Assembly: GCA_019203745.1 (NCBI GenBank) | Contig: CP078104.1 | Span: forward strand, 1,687,001-1,751,000 | Direction of reading: 5' to 3' | Source: Chryseobacterium sp. E1 | GTDB taxonomy: Bacteria; Bacteroidota; Bacteroidia; Flavobacteriales; Weeksellaceae | Length of the DNA stretch: 64,000 nucleotides | Notes under the pieces: model-generated | What the model saw: the letters and a program-made list of their open reading frames with translations, nothing else | What the model was told of the DNA's origin: nothing | The model's database searches: none | Program-made: the position numbers and the translations under genes | Shown: one piece after another, positions 57,421 to 64,000 of the stretch | Position numbering within the stretch: position 1 is the stretch's first letter | Layout: every line of letters starts with the position of its first letter

Positions 57421-58565
57421 ATGAAAATAGGCATACTTTGCTATCCAACCTATGGAGGAAGCGGAATTGTAGCAACAGAACTTGGAATGTCTCTTGCCAA
57501 CAAAGGATATGAGGTACACTTCATCAGCTCTGCACTTCCGGCAAGACTGGACATTACCAATCCTAATATTTTCTTCCACAGGGTCAATGTTCAGACCTAT
57601 CCCCTTTTCCAGTATCAGCCTTATGATATTGCGTTGAGTTCGATGATCTACAGGGTGGTCAATCTTTATAAACTTGACCTGCTGCACGCTCATTATGCCA
57701 TTCCTTATGCTTATGCGGCATTTACGGCAAAGCAAATGCTTAAGGAAGACAATAATGACATTCCTTTGGTGACGACTCTTCACGGTACAGACATTACTCT
57801 TGTGGGTCAGCACCCAAGTTATAAACATGCGGTAGAGTTTTCCATCAACCAGTCTGATGCGATTACTTCTGTTTCTGAAAGTCTGAAAAAGATACGCTTC
57901 AGTTTTTCAATATCAAAAAGAAATCCAGGTAATTACCAATTTTATTGATAATTCTGAGTTTGATGACTGCTCTGAATGCCAGAGAACGCAGTTTGCCAAT
58001 CCTGATGAGAAAATTCTGATTCATGTCTCCAATCTTCGCCCTGTAAAGCGTGTAGATGAAGTTCTGCAGATTTTCAAGAATGTGGAAAAAAGGTAAAATC
58101 CAAACTGATCATCATTGGTGAAGGTCCTGATATGGAAAAAGTGAACCAGTTCCTGGAAGAAAATCCTGAGCTTATCTCAAAGATCCGTCTTTTAGGAAAG
58201 GTAAATGATCTTTATAAAATCTTACAGCTTTCTGATGTATTTCTTCTTCCTTCTGAGCAGGAAAGCTTCGGTCTTGCAGCATTGGAAGCCATGGCAGCTT
58301 ATACACCGGTGATCAGCTCAAATGCCGGGGAATTCCTGAGGTAAATATTCAGGGAGAAACAGGTTATCTGGCGGAGATCGGAAATGTGGAAGCCATGAGT
58401 AACTATACTATTAAGCTCTTGAGCAATGAGGAACTTTTAACTCAAATGAAGAAAAATGCGAAAGATCAGGCCATTAAATTCGATTTGAAAAACATTCTTC
58501 CTATATATGAGAAAATGTATAGAACAACGATAGAAAATTTTAATAAGGAGCTGACGAAAGTATAA
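57421..58565 (+). CDS. bshA: N-acetyl-alpha-D-glucosaminyl L-malate synthase BshA (frame breaks)
   Basis: GT4-fold glycosyltransferase that makes the first intermediate of bacillithiol from UDP-GlcNAc and malate. The start [20 protein letters not shown] is diagnostic; THLG-type [13 protein letters not shown] follows; the C-terminal domain has [14 protein letters not shown] and [17 protein letters not shown] (sugar-nucleotide EX7E motif). Breaks near 57893, 58094 and 58335, each one base. About 381 residues. Begins 4 bp after the GH3 gene. Confidence 0.9.
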
Positions 58566-58593
58566 TTTTTCTATTATATTTACCGTCACACTT

Positions 58594-59853
58594 ATGACGG
58601 AAAAATTACTTCAATATCTTTGGAACTATAAGGTTTTCAAACATTTTGACTTCAAGGATATTGAAGGTAATCCGTCGAGATCATCCAATTCGGAAAATGG
58701 AATAAAAATGCAGGTCCGGATTTTCTGGATGCAAAGATCAAAATCAACGGTCTGGTAATCGCAGGAAATATAGAACTGCATGTACGCTCCTCCGACTGGA
58801 TTTTTCATAATCATTCTCAAGATCTTAATTACAGTAATATTATTTTTCATGTCGTATTTCAGCATGATATAGAAATCAGTGAGCTTACCGGAAAAAATGT
58901 TCCAACGCTGGAGCTTAAAGATTATATTGATGAAAATATCCTTGGGAAATATGAAAAGCTTGTTGATGAAAATAAGTTTATCGCCTGTGAGAGTATTTTC
59001 AACAAAGATAAAATCCCTATTTTTTTCACGAAGAAAATATCCTGAAAAAGCTGGAAGAAAAATCATTGGAACTGGAGCAGAGTCTCACCCTGCATAAAAA
59101 TAATTTTGAGGCGGTTTTGTTTCATAGCTTTGCCTATTCTTTCGGTTTAAAAGTAAATGCCTTTATCTTCAGACAGATTGCAGAGAGTATTGACTACTCC
59201 ATCATCAATAAAATCCGGCAGAACCCTTTTCAGCTTGAGGCTTTATTGTTCGGAATTTCAGGATGGCTTGATCACCCGAAGGATGAACAGATGAAAATCT
59301 GGAAACGGGAGTTTGAATTTATCAGGGTAAAATTTAAAATTCCTGATCTAAAACTTCATCCCAAATTTTTAAGATTAAGACCTCCTAATTTCCCCACTAT
59401 ACGGCTGGCTCAGCTGGCAGATCTTTATTTCCGGCATCAGAATTTATTTTCCAAAATCATCGGAGCCCGAAATGCAGCACAAATTTATGAGGTATTCACG
59501 CCCATTAAGGCTTCTGAATATTGGGATACTCACTTCAATTTCGGAACAGTTTCAAAGGTTCAGCCTAAAACACTAAGCAAGGATTTTATGGATCTCATTA
59601 TCCTGAATACCGTACTTCCTTTAAAATATACTTACCACAAATATCACAGTGAAGATGCTGCAGAAGAAATTATAGAGCTGTATAAAAATATTATTGCAGA
59701 AAAAAATTCGGTGATACAGAATTGGAAAACCTTGGGGTGAATATAACGAATGCTCTGGAGACTCAAAGCCTGATTTATCATCATAAAAATTTATGTGAAG
59801 AAAAAAATTGCTTAACTTGCAGTATTGGATTTAAACTTTTAAAAGAATCTTAA
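58594..59853 (+). CDS. DUF2851 family protein (frame breaks)
   Basis: About 420 residues. Start MTEKLLQYLWNYKVFKHFDF; then FGKWNKNAGPDFLDAKIKI and GNIELHVRSSDW, the DUF2851 signature, and FLRLRPPNFPTIRLAQLA further on. Breaks near 58672, 59024 and 59737. Soluble, no signal. Ends with a pair of Cys (LTCSIGFKLLKES). The early GPDFLDAKI and ELHVRSSDW recall nuclease-like folds, but this is only a resemblance. Confidence 0.8.
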
Positions 59854-59854
59854 A

Positions 59855-60076
59855 ATGCTGAGTAATATTCGTCACAAAATGGAAAGAGAATGGTTTGGTG
59901 TTCTGACGAGAACGGGTGCTAAGCTGGGAATTCCTGTATCTAAATTAAGAATTTTCTTCATCTACTCTACTTTTGCCACAGCCGGTTTTTTCTTTCTGAT
60001 CTATCTGGGTCTGGCATTTACTTTGTGGATTAAAGATATTTTTATCACAAGAAGACCAAGTGTCTTCGACCTATAA
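59855..60076 (+). CDS. PspC domain protein, small
   Basis: 73 residues, intact. An amphipathic N-terminus with GVLTRTGAKLGIPVSKLRIFF (PspC start) is followed by one membrane helix (TFATAGFFFLIYLGLAFTLW). Begins immediately after DUF2851. Function in envelope stress is inferred from the family only. Confidence 0.8.
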   Translation: MLSNIRHKMEREWFGVLTRTGAKLGIPVSKLRIFFIYSTFATAGFFFLIYLGLAFTLWIKDIFITRRPSVFDL

Positions 60077-60079
60077 ATT

Positions 60080-60592
60080 ATGGAATTTTTACCGATTACT
60101 TCAGCCGAAGATCATAGAGTTCAGGAAATCTATGCTTCTTATACCAGTACTTTTCCTGTAGACGAACAAAGGGATCAGCAACAGTTTTTAGATTTATTTT
60201 TAAATCCGAAAGTAGGATTTATGTCTGTAGTACATGAATCCGAAGCGGTGGGTTACCTCATCTTATGGGAACTCGGATCATTTGTTTTTGTAGAACATTT
60301 TGAAGTATTTGAAGCTTTCAGAAGTAAAAAACTGGGATCTTATATTATGACCCACTTATTAGAAAACTATCCGAAAATCATCCTGGAAATTGAGCCTGCA
60401 GAATTAAGTGAAGATGCTCAAAGACGTTATTCTTTCTATCAGAGAAACAGTTTTGAACTGATTGATACCACGTATGTACAACCAAGTTACGGAGAAGGTA
60501 AGCAATCTTTGAATTTATGGTTATTAGCCAATTATTCACCTGAGAATGTTGAGGAGCTTAAAAGCATTATTTGTAAAACAGTTTACCCTTAA
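60080..60592 (+). CDS. GNAT-family N-acetyltransferase
   Basis: 170 residues, intact. The GNAT core is visible: YLILWELGSFVFVEHFEV, the acetyl-CoA motif region AFRSKKLGSYIM (RxxGxG-like) and YSFYQRNSFELID near the end. Substrate unknown. Starts 3 bp after the PspC gene, so it is part of the same transcript. Confidence 0.83.
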   Translation: MEFLPITSAEDHRVQEIYASYTSTFPVDEQRDQQQFLDLFLNPKVGFMSVVHESEAVGYLILWELGSFVFVEHFEVFEAFRSKKLGSYIMTHLLENYPKIILEIEPAELSEDAQRRYSFYQRNSFELIDTTYVQPSYGEGKQSLNLWLLANYSPENVEELKSIICKTVYP

Positions 60593-60602
60593 AAACAGAC
60601 AA

Positions 60603-60628
60603 CGCCGGAAATTCCGGCGTTTATTTTT
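60603..60628 (+). terminator. terminator after the GNAT gene
   Basis: ACGCCGGAA-A-TTCCGGCGT with TTTATTTTTT: a GC-rich 9-bp stem. Confidence 0.85.
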
Positions 60629-60686
60629 TGTTGATATTCTGCTAAAATCTCACAGAACATCTGCAATGACCTACAATATCTAAGTG

Positions 60687-60750
60687 TTGGCTAAAGCCAA
60701 TGGATAGTTTTATTTTTATTTAATCGGGCTAAAGCCCGATTCTATTGAAT
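60687..60750. repeat. two-hairpin intergenic repeat, copy 3
   Basis: TTGGCTAAAGCCAA (60687-60700), 22-bp spacer, ATCGGGCTAAAGCCCGAT (60723-60740), then TCTATTGAAT. Confidence 0.75.
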
Positions 60751-60814
60751 ATAATGGACGCATCATGTACAGCCAACAATTTTTAACACCCATCACAAAT
60801 TACTCATTACTGAA

Positions 60815-61548
60815 TTAGTTCACTTCGTATTCCAGCTTTATGGTAATACTCGCTTCTTTTTCCTTGGAAGAGGTATTAAAGGTTCCGCCATAGGAATAGT
60901 CTTCATTTGAATTGGGTGCAGTAATCTGGATCACTCCCATTGTTGCCTTTTTAAGATTACCGAGACTGCTTCCTGAATTTTCTGCAATTTTCTCGGCACG
61001 TTCTTTAGCATCTTTTGTAGCAGATGCAATCATTTCCTGTTTTACAGTGGCTAATTTGGTGTAGAAATAAGCGGGTGAAGAAGAGGTGAATTCAATTCCC
61101 CGGTTGATAATTTCCGTAATATTTCTGGAGAGATTTTCAATTTTGGCCACTTCTTTACTTTCAATAGAAACTTTCTGTGTCAGATTATATCCTGAGAATT
61201 CACCCTGTACATAATTTCCGTTGAGTCATTATAACTTCTGAACTGCTTCTGGATATCTACGGATGAAAATACGATCTCATTTTGTTTTATTCCTTTTGAA
61301 AGCAGATAATCATTGATCACTTTTCTGTCCAGTGCAAGCTCATCATAAGCGGATTTAAGATCTGAATTATTTTTGGAGAAGCTTCCGGACCAGGTGATAA
61401 GGTCTGAGGTAAACTGTTTTGTTCCCAATCCTGTAACGGAAATTGTATTTTCAGATTTGTTTCTGTTTTTGATGGCATTTCCGAGGAGAGCTAATCCGAT
61501 TACAAAACCTAGGGCTCCTACTGCAATGGCAATAATGTTTTTATTCAT
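60815..61548 (-). CDS. SIMPL (DUF541) domain protein (one frame break)
   Basis: About 244 residues. N-terminal membrane anchor or signal (IIAIAVGALGFVIGLALLG), then SVTGLGTKQFTSDLITWSG, the SIMPL start, and SSVDIQKQF; the second half has KDAKERAEKIAENSGSSLGNL and IKLEYEV. One A is missing near 61215. Periplasmic; function unclear, relatives are linked to envelope stress. Confidence 0.83.
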
Positions 61549-61638
61549 AAAATTTGTGGCTTTTAATTGGTTGTTATCATTATTGCATCAATTTTCATTC
61601 CACATTTTAAGATATTTTTAACATATCAGTCAGGTGTC

Positions 61639-62451
61639 TTACTTTTGATTCTGTTTCATTTTTTCAATAAAGAGAGGTATTGTTTCTTCCAGCCTCAGCA
61701 TCACTCCTGAAAGATTTCTGGCCTTTACATAGGTACGTACATGAGGTTTTACTGCAAATGAAAATTCAATGAATTCTGAAATCCGGTCTGCAGGAATTCC
61801 TGCTTTGGTAAAATACTCATCCTCTATCCTCTTCCGGATCCAGAGAATATGTTCCTGGAGATCATCATACTTGTACAGTCTTTTCTGTCTTCTTGCTTTA
61901 CCGCTTATAAGATCATAAACACCCTGCACATTCAGGTTTCCTAAAAGGATAGGTAAAAGAACACTTTTCACTTCTGCCGGTTTTTCTCTCATCTTCCCTA
62001 CAGGCTGCGGAAGTCCTACGGCATCTCTCACCTGCTCTCCTTTATCTACTTTGCCCACAATCCTGGAATCCACTTCCAGGTCTCCGGTAAGTTTTTTTAC
62101 GATCTTTACTTCTCCCACATCCCTGGGAATCTGATACAGCGTAATAAACAGCTGAGAATTGATTCCATTGGTAAGAACTTTTCTGGATGTTCTTCTGAAA
62201 TCTTCTTTTACAAATCTCAGCTCATCGTTGGGATTAGCATCAATAGAAAACATTCCTTCAGCATCAGAGTATACTTTTTTATCCGTAGCGATGTTAATGA
62301 CAATAACTCCGCTCAGGTTCCCTCCTTCATCATCTACAATTTTACCCGTTACCGTTTGTTGAGAAAGCAAAAATGCACTATACAAAAAAGCAAAAAGTAG
62401 AAAACTTTTTTCCCGGTATTTCTTTGTGATATTTCTAATGCTGTAATTCAA
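61639..62451 (-). CDS. carboxypeptidase-regulatory-like domain protein, paralogue C
   Basis: 270 residues, intact; the only upstream start in frame is TTG at 62451. A hydrophobic signal (SFLLFAFLYSAFLLSQQ) leads to a beta-sandwich (TVTGKIVDDEGGNLSGVIV, FSIDANPNDELRFVKEDF) of the CarboxypepD_reg type. Then a charged region with KKLTGDLEVDSRIVGKVDKG and a helical end. Third of three tandem paralogues; all share the D/E-ELRFVK/EIRFVK and LTGNL/LTGDL patterns. Function unknown. Confidence 0.72.
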   Translation of the reverse strand: MNYSIRNITKKYREKSFLLFAFLYSAFLLSQQTVTGKIVDDEGGNLSGVIVINIATDKKVYSDAEGMFSIDANPNDELRFVKEDFRRTSRKVLTNGINSQLFITLYQIPRDVGEVKIVKKLTGDLEVDSRIVGKVDKGEQVRDAVGLPQPVGKMREKPAEVKSVLLPILLGNLNVQGVYDLISGKARRQKRLYKYDDLQEHILWIRKRIEDEYFTKAGIPADRISEFIEFSFAVKPHVRTYVKARNLSGVMLRLEETIPLFIEKMKQNQK

Positions 62452-62502
62452 TGTATTCTTTATTCTTAAAAATCAGTCCTGTAAAAAAGGATTATTATCC
62501 AT

Positions 62503-63311
62503 TTATTTATCAGACAATTTATTCATTTTACGATATTCAGCAAAAGCGATCATAAGTTCCATCTTAACAATATCGTTTTTGAAATCTTTTCTGTGTTTCT
62601 TAGCCAGTAAGCGGGTCTTATTAGCATAAAGAAAAAATGTATCTATCTGTTCTTCACTCATCCCGTATTTTTTCAGAAAATTCAGATTAATTTCATTTTT
62701 CACCCGGTTCAGGAAATCCTGTGTTTCATTATAATTGGCCTTGGTGATCTTCGGTTTCGAAGCTTTTTGATCAGACCGGTTACAGCTTTGAAAACACCCA
62801 TTATATCTACATTCCCGGTTTTGAAATCATGCCCTGTAAATGTTTTCGAAATTGTATTATCCGGTAAAGGCTCATTGAGCGGACCGTACATATACTCTGA
62901 CATTTCAGATTTTAAAGCCCTTATCTTTCCCGATTCATTAAGGTGCTGGTTGTCTTTGGCAAGATTCCCTGTGAGTTTGTATGTAATCTTCACTTCGGGA
63001 ATCTGTATCTCCATTCTTTGAAGTGAAACCTGAAGTGAATTGCTCAGATCTTCTTTGGTGATCTTCTTATCAAACCGGTAATAGCCTTCTTTAACGAATC
63101 TGATTTCGTCATTTTCAGCAACATCAATTTCAAAATTTCCCTGGTCATCACTTTGTGTATGCTGACTATTAGAAATATTGATAATTAAAACAGGATTGAT
63201 ATTAAAACTGCCGCTACCGGTAATTTTTCCGGATACTTTCTGTTGTGCAAATATGAGCGGGCCCGCAGACACAAGTACAAAACAGATCCCTGATTGTAGA
63301 TATTTTACCAT
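62503..63311 (-). CDS. carboxypeptidase-regulatory-like domain protein, paralogue B (one frame break)
   Basis: About 269 residues. Signal peptide MVKYLQSGICFVLVSAGPLIFA; domain KVSGKITGSGSFNINPVLI and IDVAENDEIRFVKEGYYR; then LTGNLAKDNQHL. The frame breaks near 62763; the repaired tail has NFLKKYGMSEEQIDTFFLYA. Starts 6 bp after the end of the upstream paralogue. Predicted secreted. Confidence 0.72.
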
Positions 63312-63317
63312 CGCTGT

Positions 63318-64000
63318 TTACCGTTGGGATTGTGGAGTGCGGTATGTTGCAATTCTGGTCAGAACAAGACGTTGAAACCTGTTGAGATCTGCATCACTGC
63401 AAAAACCATATTTCAGGATTTTTTTCCTTTCAAAACCTCCGGCAAAAACATAATAAATAAAATGATCAATCTGTGCCTTATCTATTTTAAGATCTGTAAA
63501 GTAGGTCTCACCGAGACTTTTTTGATATAGCTCATCAGGTCGATATCATCCCATTGATCTTTAACTTTTCCGATAGCAAAACCTTCTCCTTTTGGCTGTA
63601 CAAATTCTCCGGGTCTTGCAGCCAGGATTCTCGGATCAGATTTTTGTTTGATATAACGGCCTAACTCGGCTTCTAGTTGTTGAACCTTTCTAGGCTTATT
63701 ATAAGTTTTTGAATCTATTTTCAGATTTCCGGTAAGTCCCTGTTTTATCTCAACCTCCGGAATCTGAATTGTGATTCTTGTAAGAGTGATATTCATAGGA
63801 GACTGTATATTTTCCTGGGAAACCCTCCTTGTAATTCGTTCATAACCTGGTTTTACAAAACGCAGTTCGTCTCCTGTTTTTCCGGCAATCATAAAGTGTC
63901 CGTCTCTATTTGAAATGATCATTTCATCAGTCCGGATATTGATCACATTTACATCCTGTATTTCAGCACCGTCTTCTGAAGTAATCTTTCCAAAGATATA
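63318..64000 (-). CDS. carboxypeptidase-regulatory-like domain protein, paralogue A, N-terminus cut by window edge (one frame break)
   Basis: The frame runs in from beyond base 64000 (IFGKITSEDGAEIQDVNVIN), with HFMIAGKTGDELRFVKPGY, LTGNLKIDSKTY and a helical tail after a break near 63520 (missing A), ending at 63318. First visible gene of the three-paralogue run. The start codon and signal peptide lie outside the window. Confidence 0.7.

Noticed and set aside
1..64000. tRNA, rRNA or transposase genes
   Set aside because: I looked through the intergenic stretches and saw no cloverleaf-like sequence, rRNA segment or transposase motif. This was a reading by eye; a covariance-model scan would settle it.

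Overview
The window looks like a chromosome segment of a low-GC Flavobacteriales bacterium, most likely Chryseobacterium or a close Weeksellaceae relative. Support comes from a type IX secretion (T9SS) sorting domain, promoters of the Bacteroidota type (TTTG, about 19 bp, TAnnTTTG), a bacillithiol gene (bshA), the DUF4292-EnvC-TatA-DUF4254-RibA neighbourhood, PF14905-like TonB receptors and GH92/GH3 glycosidases. I saw no rRNA, tRNA, CRISPR array, transposase or phage module. The sequence carries dozens of one-base indels, mostly in homopolymer runs, that split otherwise well-conserved genes (clpB, paaA, paaK, pyrC, bshA). I treat these as probable sequence errors and annotate the rejoined genes, giving approximate break points.

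Region 1 (1-13.9 kb, minus strand) is a phenylacetate degradation operon read right to left: tetR-type regulator, then paaK, paaE, paaA, a small unknown gene, paaB, paaC, [a T9SS-secreted repeat protein], paaD, [a parallel beta-helix protein], paaG, paaH, a small unknown gene and paaI. PaaK makes phenylacetyl-CoA, PaaABC(D)E epoxidises it, PaaG isomerises it to the oxepin, and PaaH works in the later beta-oxidation. Two large unrelated genes sit inside the operon. A 14-bp palindrome overlaps the predicted start of transcription in front of paaK.

Region 2 (14-26.6 kb, plus strand): clpB, then four related M43 metalloprotease lipoproteins arranged around a NarL-type two-component operon. The last three are whole-unit duplications (promoter, gene, terminator). 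A PAP2 phosphatase with a beta-barrel tail follows.

Region 3 (26.6-45.9 kb): an M1 peptidase, a TonB-type receptor divergent from an OmpR-family two-component pair, a nuclease/phosphatase, a four-gene cassette with no secretion signals (DUF2589 protein, related protein, helical protein, S8 protease), a second M1 peptidase, a 2,4-dienoyl-CoA reductase-like SDR, a DUF1573 protein divergent from a second OmpR-family pair, and a GH92 mannosidase. Both OmpR-family pairs have GTTAAT direct repeats with an exact 11-bp period upstream.

Region 4 (46-64 kb): mostly housekeeping and envelope genes (pyrC, flippase, sugar nucleotidyltransferase, DUF4292, EnvC-like, tatA, DUF4254, ribA, GH3, bshA, DUF2851, PspC, GNAT, SIMPL) and three tandem carboxypeptidase-regulatory-domain paralogues, the last cut by the window end. 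Three copies of a two-hairpin intergenic repeat lie in this region.

The best candidates for something undescribed are the DUF2589/S8 protease cassette and the M43 protease array built around its own two-component system.
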